Origin: Myxococcales bacterium
Lineage (GTDB): Bacteria > Myxococcota_A > Bradymonadia > UBA7976 > UBA1532
Direction: 5' to 3'
Length of the DNA: 64,000 bases
NCBI GenBank assembly: GCA_020633435.1
Contig: JACKDP010000010.1
Coordinates: forward strand, 62,001 to 126,000
Below the pieces are notes generated by a model that had not been told where the DNA came from, did no database searches, and saw only the letters and a program-made list of their open reading frames with translations. Position numbers and translations under genes: made by a program. Position 1 is the first letter of the stretch; each line of letters starts with the position of its first letter. Positions 1-7,066 of the stretch are shown here, in pieces.

Positions 1-1
1 T

Positions 2-880
2 CCCGAGGCCGGCCTGCTGCGGGCGCTGGACGGCAAGGTCGGGTTCGCCCTGGTGGAGCAGGACCCGAAGGCCCAGGACGAGAAGCGCCTGGGCATGGTC
101 GCCTACGGGGGCGTGGCGAACGCCGCCGCCCTCGACAAGTCGCTGGCCGCGATGGCCGAGCACCGCGAGCTGAAGGGCCTGTTCAGCGCCGTGCCCGGCG
201 GCTACCGGCTCAGCCCGCCCGACTGGCACGCCGTCGAGATCCGCACCGGCGCCCGCCTGACGATCACCACGGACCTCGCGGCGCTGGAGCGCAAGACCAC
301 CGACGGCATGGCGGCGGCCCTGAGCGCCCTGCTCACGCAGCCCGGCCTCTCGGCGCTCGGCGCCCTCGACATCGCCCGGGTCGTGAAGCTCACGATGCTG
401 CGCGGCGGCGACTGGGAGCCCCCCATGCCCGAGCTGCAGAGCGACACCCCGGAGGCGCAGGCCGCGCTCAAGGCGTGGCAGGCCATCCAGGACGAGCTGA
501 CGGCGAACCGCAAGGCGCGCGAGGCCAGCGCTGCCGAGATCGTCGACCGCATGATCTCGCCCCTCGGCCACCTGGCGGCCGCCGCGCGGCTGACGGAGCA
601 TGGCCTCGAGATCGAGGGCGGCTTCTTCATGCGGCAGAGCACGGTGCCGCAGGCCATGGCGTCCCTGGCCCGCGAGGCCGCCGCCATGGAGGCGATGCAG
701 CGCGAGGCCAACCGCAAGAGCGAGGACCTCTACCGGCGCCTCGGCGAGGCCCGCGAGCGGCTGCAGGCGGCCGACGGCCCCACGAAGGCCATCAGGGACG
801 AGGCGATCATCGACGACGACGACGGCAAGGACGCCCCCGCCCCGCGCGACGAGCCGCCGAGCGACGACAAGATGGAGTGA
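2..880 (+). CDS. Unknown protein, 5' end cut off by the window edge
   Basis: The reading frame is open from base 2 and ends at TGA 878-880, so the true start lies upstream; the internal GTG at 53 is probably not the start. About 292 residues are visible. The part seen has a mixed alpha/beta first half and an Ala/Glu/Arg-rich, probably coiled-coil stretch (roughly 150-245 residues in), followed by a highly charged Asp/Pro tail ending in DDKME. No membrane segment or catalytic motif is visible. I do not recognise the family. The acidic disordered tail and helical region suggest a structural or adaptor role, but that is a guess. The downstream gene has its own promoter-like sequence, so this is probably a separate transcription unit. 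Confidence 0.75.
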   Translation, partial: PEAGLLRALDGKVGFALVEQDPKAQDEKRLGMVAYGGVANAAALDKSLAAMAEHRELKGLFSAVPGGYRLSPPDWHAVEIRTGARLTITTDLAALERKTTDGMAAALSALLTQPGLSALGALDIARVVKLTMLRGGDWEPPMPELQSDTPEAQAALKAWQAIQDELTANRKAREASAAEIVDRMISPLGHLAAAARLTEHGLEIEGGFFMRQSTVPQAMASLAREAAAMEAMQREANRKSEDLYRRLGEARERLQAADGPTKAIRDEAIIDDDDGKDAPAPRDEPPSDDKME

Positions 881-911
881 CCCCCCTTCGATGCACGCCG
901 CAGCTTTCTCG

Positions 912-940
912 TTGACTTAGCGCGCGGGTGCATATATGCT
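912..940 (+). promoter_or_regulatory. Sigma70-like promoter of the nrtR-like gene
   Basis: TTGACT (912-917) and TATGCT (935-940) are 17 bp apart, a good match to -35 and -10 boxes in a short AT-richer pocket of this GC-rich DNA. The -10 box overlaps an in-frame ATG at 936, so that ATG cannot be the translation start if this promoter is used. Confidence 0.5.
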
Positions 941-950
941 TCGGGCATCG

Positions 951-956
951 AAGGAG
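951..956 (+). promoter_or_regulatory. Ribosome binding site that decides the nrtR-like start
   Basis: AAGGAG lies six bases before GTG 963 and directly abuts ATG 957. Normal spacing therefore favours GTG 963 as the start. Confidence 0.55.
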
Positions 957-962
957 ATGCCC

Positions 963-1724
963 GTGGCCCACGACGACGACGACACCCCGGATCCCGAAGA
1001 GGTCGCCTTCCTCGCGGCCTACGACCCAGGCGCCTTCGAGCGCCCGTCGGTCGCCGTCGACGTCGCCCTCCTCTCCGCTTTCGACGGCGCGCTCCACGCC
1101 CTGCTGCTGCGGCGCGACCAGCACCCCCACCGCGGCCGGTGGGCGCTGCCGGGGGGCTTCATCCGCATGGACGAGTCGCTGGAGGAGGCCGCCGGGCGCC
1201 TCCTGCGCGACAAGGCCTCGCTGGCCCAGGTCTTCGTCGAGCAGCTCTTCACCTTCGGCGACCCCGACCGCGACCCCCGCATGCGGGTCCTGGCCGTCGC
1301 CTACTACGCCCTCGTCCACCCGGCCCGGTTCAAGGAGGCCCTCGAGACGGTCGAGGGCCTGGAGCTCGGCCGCCTGGTGGTCCCGTGGGAGGGCGAGACG
1401 GGCGGCCCCGTCGAGGTCGAGGGCCCCCACGGCGGCGACCGGCCCATGGCCTTCGACCACGCCGACATCCTCGGCATGGCCGTCAAGCGCATCCGCGGCA
1501 AGCTGGACTACTCGCCCATCGGCTTCCAGCTCCTGCCGCCCAACTTCACCCTCCGCGAGCTGCAGGAGGTCCACGAGACCATCCTGGCGCGGCCCCTGAA
1601 CAAGGACTCCTTCCGTCGACGCATGCTGGCCACGGGCCTGCTGGAGGCGACGGGGGAGCGCGAGCACGCGGTGGGACACCGCCCGGCGGAGCTGTACCGG
1701 TTCGTCCGGCGCTCCGCGGTCTAG
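963..1724 (+). CDS. nrtR: NrtR-like transcriptional regulator (Nudix domain plus winged helix)
   Basis: The 253-aa protein has a Nudix fold (about residues 28-180) and a C-terminal winged helix (about 190-250; TLRELQEVHETIL...RRRML). In the NrtR family the Nudix domain senses ADP-ribose or NAD intermediates and the wing-HTH represses NAD-synthesis genes. The Nudix box begins normally (GGFIRMDESLEEAA) but the catalytic REUxEE part reads RLLRDK, so hydrolase activity is probably lost, as in many NrtR proteins. GTG 963 is chosen from the AAGGAG at 951-956. The next two genes, an SPFH protein and a NAD-kinase-like protein, fit an NAD-linked unit that it may control. No family operator was identified by eye. 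The family call is firm; the regulon is inferred. Confidence 0.8.
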   Translation: MAHDDDDTPDPEEVAFLAAYDPGAFERPSVAVDVALLSAFDGALHALLLRRDQHPHRGRWALPGGFIRMDESLEEAAGRLLRDKASLAQVFVEQLFTFGDPDRDPRMRVLAVAYYALVHPARFKEALETVEGLELGRLVVPWEGETGGPVEVEGPHGGDRPMAFDHADILGMAVKRIRGKLDYSPIGFQLLPPNFTLRELQEVHETILARPLNKDSFRRRMLATGLLEATGEREHAVGHRPAELYRFVRRSAV

Positions 1725-1822
1725 CGGGCAGTCGAGCAGTCTCTGACCCCCGGGCCCTGCGGGGTCCGGCGTCCCAGCCTGGGCGCACGCCCCCCGTGCG
1801 CCCGCCCGAGAAGGAGGTCACC

Positions 1823-2845
1823 ATGGCCGAGATCCGCCGGTTCCTCTGGATGCGCCACCTGCGCAGCGAGAACTCCATGCAGGCCCTGCGCTTTCGCAAG
1901 GGCCGCCTCGTGGCCAGCGGCCGCGGCATGGCGTTCTGGTTCTACCCCATGAGCACCAGCGTCGCCGAGGTCCCCCTCGACGACCGCGAGCTCACCTTCC
2001 TGTTCCACGGCCGCTCCAGCGACTTCCAGGACGTCGCCGTCCAGGGCGTCGCGACGTGGCGCATCCTCGATCCCGAGCGCGCGGCGGCCCGCCTCGACTT
2101 CTCCCTCGACCTGGGCAAGGGCACCTGGCTCAAGACGCCCATCGAGCAGCTCGAGTCGGTGCTGACGGGCATGGCCCGCCAGGCCGCCAGCCGCCACCTG
2201 GCCGAGCGCCCGGTCCAGCAGCTCCTCACCGAGCCCCTCGACGCGGTGCAGACCCGCATCGCCGAGGGCATCCTGGGCGCCGAGACGCTGACCGAGATGG
2301 GCATCGGCGTGGTGGCCGTCCGGGTGAGCGCCATCACCCCCACCGCCGAGCTGGAGAAGGCGCTCATGACGCCCGAGCGCGAGCGCATCCAGCAGACCGC
2401 CGACGAGGCCACGTTCAACCGGCGGGCGATGGCCGTGGAGAAGGAGCGCGCCATCGCGGAGAACGAGCTGAAGAACAAGATCGAGCTGGCCCGCCGCGAG
2501 GCCCAGCTCATCGAGCAGAAGGGCACCAACGAGCGCCGGCGCGTCGAGGAGGACGCGGCCGCCAAGGCCATCGACGTCGAGGCCAAGGCGCGCCGCACGG
2601 CCATCGAGGCCGAGGCCCAGGCCGGCCACATCCGGCTGGTCGAGGGCGCCAAGAACGAGGCCGAGGCCCAGCGCCTCGACGTCTTCCGCGGCCTGCCGAC
2701 GTCGGTCATCCTCGGCATGGCGGCCCAGGAGCTCGCCGGAAAGCTCAACAAGATCGAGCACCTGAACCTGTCGCCCGAGATGTTCGGCCCCCTCGTCCAG
2801 CGCCTGATGCAGGCCGGCGCCGACCGGCTGGAGGCGCCGAAGTGA
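1823..2845 (+). CDS. SPFH/band 7 domain protein
   Basis: This 340-aa protein starts at ATG 1823 behind a strong AAGGAGGT (1811-1818). The band 7 core spans about residues 20-190. A long charged coiled coil follows (about 190-290, rich in EKERAIAENELKNK-type heptads and AEAQA repeats), then a short hydrophobic end. SPFH proteins oligomerise on membranes as flotillin- or HflK/C-like cages. There is no N-terminal transmembrane helix, so membrane contact would be peripheral or through partners. Its stop overlaps the next start (GTGA), which couples it to the NAD-kinase-like gene. Pairing with NrtR and a NAD-kinase-like protein suggests a role in NAD(P) homeostasis or stress sensing at the membrane; this is inference. 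Confidence 0.85.
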   Translation: MAEIRRFLWMRHLRSENSMQALRFRKGRLVASGRGMAFWFYPMSTSVAEVPLDDRELTFLFHGRSSDFQDVAVQGVATWRILDPERAAARLDFSLDLGKGTWLKTPIEQLESVLTGMARQAASRHLAERPVQQLLTEPLDAVQTRIAEGILGAETLTEMGIGVVAVRVSAITPTAELEKALMTPERERIQQTADEATFNRRAMAVEKERAIAENELKNKIELARREAQLIEQKGTNERRRVEEDAAAKAIDVEAKARRTAIEAEAQAGHIRLVEGAKNEAEAQRLDVFRGLPTSVILGMAAQELAGKLNKIEHLNLSPEMFGPLVQRLMQAGADRLEAPK

Positions 2846-3756
2846 CCACCAGCCTGCCCCCGCGGCTCGTGGTGGTGCACCGCGAGACCGACCTGGAGCT
2901 GCTGCTCCAGCGCCACGGCACGCGGGGCCAGGCCGAGTTCTGGCTCAAGAGCCGCGGCCGCGACATCGCCGAGGTCGACGCCCGCCATGCCGCCTTCGAG
3001 GCCGCCTGGCAGACCGTCTTGAGCGGCATCCCCACGAGCTGGCGGCAGGCCCGCGTCAAGCGGCAGGACTTCGACCGGTTCCTCTTCGAGCCCGGCGACA
3101 CGGTGATTGCGGTGGGCCAGGACGGCCTCGTCGCGAACGTGGCCAAGTACCTCGAAGACCAGATCATCGTCGGCATCAACCCGGCCCCCACCGAGTACGA
3201 GGGCGTCCTCGTCCGCCACGCCCCCCGCCTGGGGCTCATGGCCGCCGTCGCCCACGCCACCCGGCGCTTCCAGGGCAAGCCGCAGAGCGGCGTCGAGGCG
3301 CGCACGATGGTCCAGGCCGACCTCGACGACGGCCAGCGCCTGGTGGCCCTCAACGAGATCTTCGTCGGCCACCGCACCCACCAGAGCGCGAAGTACCGCA
3401 TCCGGCTGGGCGAGCTGAGCGAGCGGCACTCCTCCTCGGGCATGATCATCGCGACCGGCACCGGCGCCACCGGCTGGGCCCGCAGCGTCCACCGCAACCG
3501 CGTCACCCCGGTCACGCTGCCCGCCCCCACCGAGCCGCGCCTCGCCTTCTTCGTCCGCGAAGCCTGGCCCAGCGTCGCCACCGGCACCGACCTGACCGAC
3601 GGCACCCTCGGCCCGGGCGAAGTGCTGGAGATCACCTCGGAATTCAACGAGGACGGCGTCATCTTCGGCGACGGCATCGAGACGGACCACCTGGGCTTCC
3701 ACTGGGGCATGACCGCCCGGATCGGCATCTCGCCGCGGACGCTGCACCTGGGCTGA
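2842..3756 (+). CDS. Divergent NAD kinase-like protein
   Basis: This 304-aa protein starts at GTG 2842, four bases overlapping the SPFH stop, so translation is coupled. It shows the ATP-NAD kinase layout. The nucleotide loop is GQDG (residues 92-95) in place of the usual GGDG. NEIFVG (171-176) corresponds to the NE/D motif, and SSGMIIATGTGATG (198-211) to the conserved SDGLIxxTPTGST loop. NAD kinase phosphorylates NAD to NADP. Length is close to normal, but the first 80 residues are unusual for the family. The Gly-to-Gln change may alter activity or substrate. It is probably a paralogue rather than the essential housekeeping enzyme. The family assignment is good; the reaction is inferred. Confidence 0.72.
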   Translation: MTTSLPPRLVVVHRETDLELLLQRHGTRGQAEFWLKSRGRDIAEVDARHAAFEAAWQTVLSGIPTSWRQARVKRQDFDRFLFEPGDTVIAVGQDGLVANVAKYLEDQIIVGINPAPTEYEGVLVRHAPRLGLMAAVAHATRRFQGKPQSGVEARTMVQADLDDGQRLVALNEIFVGHRTHQSAKYRIRLGELSERHSSSGMIIATGTGATGWARSVHRNRVTPVTLPAPTEPRLAFFVREAWPSVATGTDLTDGTLGPGEVLEITSEFNEDGVIFGDGIETDHLGFHWGMTARIGISPRTLHLG

Positions 3757-3791
3757 GCGAGCTGCGCCGCCGAAAAATTTTCAGAAAGTGC

Positions 3792-3817
3792 GCGACACGC
3801 GCCGCGACTGACCGATG
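3792..3817 (+). repeat. Conserved leader upstream of transposase 1 (copy 1 of 2)
   Basis: A 26-base block, starting GCGACACGCG and ending ACTGACCGATG, matches 24 of 26 bases at 23026-23051. Each copy lies about 30-35 bp before a related transposase gene and just after an AT-rich run (here 3775-3783). It may be an element end, a transposase binding site or a control region. Confidence 0.6.
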
Positions 3818-3849
3818 TGAAGGGGGCAACCGATCGAGGAGGCCCCCCC

Positions 3850-4785
3850 ATGGCCGAGAAGCTGCGCATCGAGCTGCCCCGCCACGCCGTGCTGACGGCC
3901 CGGCTGGGCGCGCTGATGATGATCTACGAGACCACCAGCAAGGTCATCGACGACCGCTTCGCCTTCGTCCCCACCGAGCAGTGCTCCGCGATCCTGGTGG
4001 GCGTGCTGGCCCAGGCCCAGCGCATGTTCCCGCTCATCGACGTGTACGCCTTCCACTTCCTGTCCAACCACCTGCACCTGCTCATCGGGGCGCCGACGCT
4101 GCGCGACAAGAGCGCCTTCCTGGAGTGGACGCTCCGCGAGATCTCGAGGCGAATCAACAAGTTGCTGGACCGGACGGGCAGCCTGCTGGAGCAGAACCAC
4201 TGCATCCAGGTCACGACGTTGGCGCACGCGCTGGAGCGGCTGCGCTACCTCATGGGCCAGGCGACGGCGCAGCATCTGGTGCGGCACCCGGCCGAGGACA
4301 TCTTCCCCAGCTCGACGCCGGCGCTGCTGTTCGGCAAGGCCGTGGAGGGCGTCTTCCAGTACGCGAACCAGGCGCCGATGACGCTGAAGGTGCGCGTCGA
4401 CCGGCTGCCGGGGCTGGAGGAGCTGTCGGTCAAGGACCACCGGGCGCTGATGTGGACGCTGGCCGACGACCTGGCCGCAGAGGCGCGACCGAAGCGGAAG
4501 AAGGCGGGCATCCGGCTGCCCGACCCCGAGTCGCTGCGCCGCCTCGATCCGATGACGCGCCCGAAGACCCGCGACCGCAGCCCCGCCCCGGTCGTCCACG
4601 GCCCGCCCGAGCACCACGACGAGTGGCACGAAGTCCACGGCGAGCTGCGCGCGGCCTACACGGTCTCGACGCGGGCCTACCACGCCTGGCAGGCCGACCC
4701 GACCCAGGTGATGATCCCGTGGCCGGCGCACACGCTGCCGCCGGCGTTCTCCCGACCGAGGCGAGCCCGCGCCGGCGCGGCCTGA
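3850..4785 (+). CDS. REP-associated tyrosine transposase-like protein (RAYT, copy 1)
   Basis: This is a 311-aa Y1 transposase-like protein starting at ATG 3850 behind AGGAGG (3837-3842). The HUH metal motif appears as SNHLHLL (H74, H76), and a likely catalytic tyrosine is Y133 in RLRYLM. The segment EISRRINKLLDRTG is typical of RAYTs. RAYTs nick and join single-stranded DNA at REP palindromes. The last third carries a basic RPKRKKAG stretch and a C-terminal extension that I cannot assign. It is clearly paralogous to the gene at 23085: the HUH block, the Y133 region, the HPAEDIFPSSTP segment and the basic stretch all align. The non-coding leader is conserved too. No IS terminal repeats were seen. 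Confidence 0.8.
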   Translation: MAEKLRIELPRHAVLTARLGALMMIYETTSKVIDDRFAFVPTEQCSAILVGVLAQAQRMFPLIDVYAFHFLSNHLHLLIGAPTLRDKSAFLEWTLREISRRINKLLDRTGSLLEQNHCIQVTTLAHALERLRYLMGQATAQHLVRHPAEDIFPSSTPALLFGKAVEGVFQYANQAPMTLKVRVDRLPGLEELSVKDHRALMWTLADDLAAEARPKRKKAGIRLPDPESLRRLDPMTRPKTRDRSPAPVVHGPPEHHDEWHEVHGELRAAYTVSTRAYHAWQADPTQVMIPWPAHTLPPAFSRPRRARAGAA

Positions 4786-5220
4786 CGGCCCGCCGGCGAC
4801 TCCGACGCAGCTGCTGGCAGCGCGCTCCGCGCCGTGGGGGTGGTGTGTCCTACGTCTGCCAGCCAGCGCGCCCACGCAGCGTTGGCGAGGGTCGACGGGC
4901 CCCAACGGCCTCCTCACCCACCCCGAAGTGCCCCGCCCAGGGCCCCTCCCGCGCCGCCGCCCCCTCCCGACTTCCAGCCTCACCGCACGATTGCAGGCCT
5001 CCAACAAGGTACCCGGTAGGCAATCGAGGGCCCGGGGGCCGCCTGCAGCGACGTGCGGTTCGGGGGTCTTCGCTGGGGTCCTGCGTCCTGACGAAGACCC
5101 ACTCGGTCAGCCGGCCATCGGTGTTCGCACGGCCGTGCGCCGAACCGAGGGGCGCCCGTGACACCTCCGCCATCGGCCGACTCTCCAGTCCACGGCACCA
5201 GAAAGCCTGGAGAATCAACA
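4786..5220. other. 435-bp gap between transposase 1 and a lipoprotein
   Basis: No convincing gene is visible. It contains the first 39-nt repeat (4993-5031) and GC-rich unstructured sequence. A GGAG just before 5221 is the likely ribosome binding site of the next gene. Confidence 0.5.
4993..5031 (+). repeat. 39-nt dispersed repeat, copy 1
   Basis: It begins GCAGGCCTCC, has the core TACCCGGTAGGCAATCGAGG and ends GGGC. Related copies lie at 6893-6931 and 6981-7019 in the same orientation. Divergence is concentrated in the six or seven bases between the GCAGGYCTCC block and the TACCCGGTA core. Confidence 0.65.
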
Positions 5221-6249
5221 ATGTACCGATGGGTGACCCTCCTCGTATGGGCGCAGTGCGCCTGCATCCCGACGCAGGATCCGACCGAAGGCGAGGCGGC
5301 CGCCGACGCGAGCGCTGACGCCGGCGACGGGGCGGACGCGGCAGTCAGGCCCGCCCCGGCGGATCCAGCCCACGCTGCCTTGACGCGTCGGTGCGGGCCC
5401 GAGGGGGTCGACGAGCTCCTCGTGGTCCTGTCCGCCGAGCCGGGCTGCGACGGCGCCGCCGACACCCGCCTCGAGCTGGTCGTCGGCAGGCCGGTCGCGC
5501 TCCCCGGCGAGCTGGTCATCGGCGAGGGGGTCACGGGGCGAGCCTTCGTGGGCGGGGAGGCGATGGCCATCGTCTCGGGCGTCGTCACGGTCGTCGACGC
5601 CGCGGGGGCCGAGGGTCGCTATCACCTCACGCTGGAGGACGGGTCCGTCCAGGCCAGCGACTTCACCGCGAGCGCGTGTGGGGGCGTTGCCTGCGAGCTC
5701 CCCGAGGACGGTGGCTGCGCGGGCACCTACGTCGTCACCGCGTGGTCGCTCGACATCCCAGCCTTCAGCAACTTCGCCCTCAACGACGCCGTCGAGCGCA
5801 ACCTGGCCGACGGCGACCTGCTCCTGGACCTGATCGTCGCCGAGGAGGAGCCGGTCGCCGTGGTGCGGGACACCGTGATCGCGCCCAATGGCGCCCGCGT
5901 CCCGGATCCGGCCGTGCCCCCCGGCGTCCCGCTCCAGGTGGCCCGCGACGGCGATGCCCTGCGGACGGCCCAGCCGGGCGAGGCCCGCGCCCTGGTCGGC
6001 CCCTTCCGCCTCACCCCCGACGACCCGCACTTCTATGCCCCGGCAGTCGATCTCCACCTCGTCCTCGCGGAGCTGTCGGGAGCCTTTGAGGCCGACTGTC
6101 AGTCGTTCGAGGGTCACCTCGACGGCGCCTTCGCCGACCGCCCCATGTTCACCATCCCGGCGGCCTACGACGCTGACACCGACGGGGACGGGGCGCTGGA
6201 TGGCTGGCACATCCTCTCCACCCTCACGGCCGTCCGCATCGATGACTGA
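5221..6249 (+). CDS. Probable secreted or lipoprotein of unknown function
   Basis: A 342-aa protein starting at ATG 5221 (MYRWVTLLVWAQCAC). A short hydrophobic start is followed by Cys residues, but the lipobox is imperfect (WAQC), so lipidation is uncertain. An Ala/Asp-rich linker (about residues 24-50) precedes a folded part with paired cysteines (for example ACGGVACELPEDGGC) and a calcium-loop-like DTDGDGALDGW near the C-terminus. That composition is typical of exported myxobacterial proteins. I do not recognise a domain. It converges with the truncated monooxygenase on the opposite strand, with a 16-bp gap between the two stops. Nothing points to a shared function. Confidence 0.7.
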   Translation: MYRWVTLLVWAQCACIPTQDPTEGEAAADASADAGDGADAAVRPAPADPAHAALTRRCGPEGVDELLVVLSAEPGCDGAADTRLELVVGRPVALPGELVIGEGVTGRAFVGGEAMAIVSGVVTVVDAAGAEGRYHLTLEDGSVQASDFTASACGGVACELPEDGGCAGTYVVTAWSLDIPAFSNFALNDAVERNLADGDLLLDLIVAEEEPVAVVRDTVIAPNGARVPDPAVPPGVPLQVARDGDALRTAQPGEARALVGPFRLTPDDPHFYAPAVDLHLVLAELSGAFEADCQSFEGHLDGAFADRPMFTIPAAYDADTDGDGALDGWHILSTLTAVRIDD

Positions 6250-6265
6250 GCGCCTGCCTCCGTCC

Positions 6266-6927
6266 TCAGTCGGTTGACGGGCCGGCGTGGCCCGGTGGGT
6301 CGGCCGCCTCCGTGGCGTAGAGCATCACCGCGCACATCTCGCCGTAGTAGCCCTCGCCCCAGCCCACGTCGGCCGGCCGCCGGCGCAACCCGTTGACAAC
6401 AGGCTGGTTTTCAAACGAGTTGTCCCACTCGCAGCGGAGGTGGAGGCGGTCTTCCGGGCCCACGCGCACCGGCCTGGCGAAGGTGTAGCGGCTCTGCCAG
6501 GCGGGGTCCCAGCGGTCGATTCGAACCAGCGGCTCGCTCGTGCCCTCCGCGCGCTCGATCGCCAGCTCGATGCGGGTCCCCAGCCGCAGCAGGTGCGGGA
6601 GGACGGCGTGGACGTCGATGCCCGCGGCGGGGTCCATCCAAGGCCCCACCTCGCCCGGCCCATCTGCGAGCCGCGCGCTGAAGGTGTGCGCGACCCGCGC
6701 CTCGCCACCAGGTATGCGCATCGCGCCGGCATCGGTCGGCCAGCGCGCGTCGAACCAGGGGAGGCCGACGACCCCCGCGTCCACCTCATTGGCCAGCCGT
6801 AACTCCACCACCGACCGGTCCGGCCCGACCCGGACGCCGAGCGTGTCGTAGTGCACTTGCAGGACGAGGCGCGCGCCCGCCTCGACCCACAGGCAGGTCT
6901 CCACCAGGATACCCGGTACGCAACCGA
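6266..6927 (-). pseudogene. Truncated copper type II monooxygenase (C-terminal part only)
   Basis: The minus-strand frame ending at TGA 6268-6266 encodes about 215 residues resembling the C-terminal domain of ascorbate-dependent copper monooxygenases. These are ARLVLQVHYDT (the HxH-type copper segment) and, near the end, LHLRCEWDNS...NQPVVNG followed by WGEGYYGEMC. In intact homologues this C-terminal domain follows an N-terminal copper domain and usually a cytochrome or signal region. None of that is present: the frame upstream runs into the second 39-nt repeat (6893-6931) and then the Rhs gene on the other strand. No good start codon or ribosome binding site is visible. I read it as a 5'-deleted remnant, with the repeat at or near the breakpoint. 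A short functional gene is less likely. Confidence 0.55.
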
Positions 6928-6931
6928 GGGC
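6893..6931 (+). repeat. 39-nt dispersed repeat, copy 2
   Basis: It has the core TACCCGGTACGCAACCGAGG and lies 88 bp before copy 3 as a direct repeat. It coincides with the broken 5' end of the monooxygenase remnant. Confidence 0.6.
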
Positions 6932-6980
6932 CCGAGGGCCCGAAGGGCACGAGGGCCGGGCTGCGGGGCTCGAGTGTCTG

Positions 6981-7019
6981 GCAGGCCTCCGGCGATATAC
7001 CCGGTAGGCAGTCGAGGGC
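6981..7019 (+). repeat. 39-nt dispersed repeat, copy 3
   Basis: It has the core TACCCGGTAGGCAGTCGAGG and ends 47 bp before the Rhs toxin start. The sequence after the repeat is unrelated to that after copy 1. Confidence 0.65.
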
Positions 7020-7066
7020 GCCGACGCCGCCACTTCGCGTGGCGGACGGGCCGGCGTCCCGGCACA

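Noticed and set aside
936..962. ATG 936 as start of the NrtR-like gene
   Set aside because: It overlaps the -10 box and has no ribosome binding site; GTG 963 has AAGGAG at normal spacing.
1746..1767. GACCCC/GGGGTC stem between the NrtR-like and SPFH genes as a terminator
   Set aside because: The stem is only 6 bp with no T-tract, and the next gene seems to belong to the same unit.
4993..7019. 39-nt repeat as a conserved peptide-coding segment
   Set aside because: On the minus strand the copies can be read as similar peptides, but all three frames look conserved, as expected from DNA-level similarity, and no start or ribosome binding site accompanies them.
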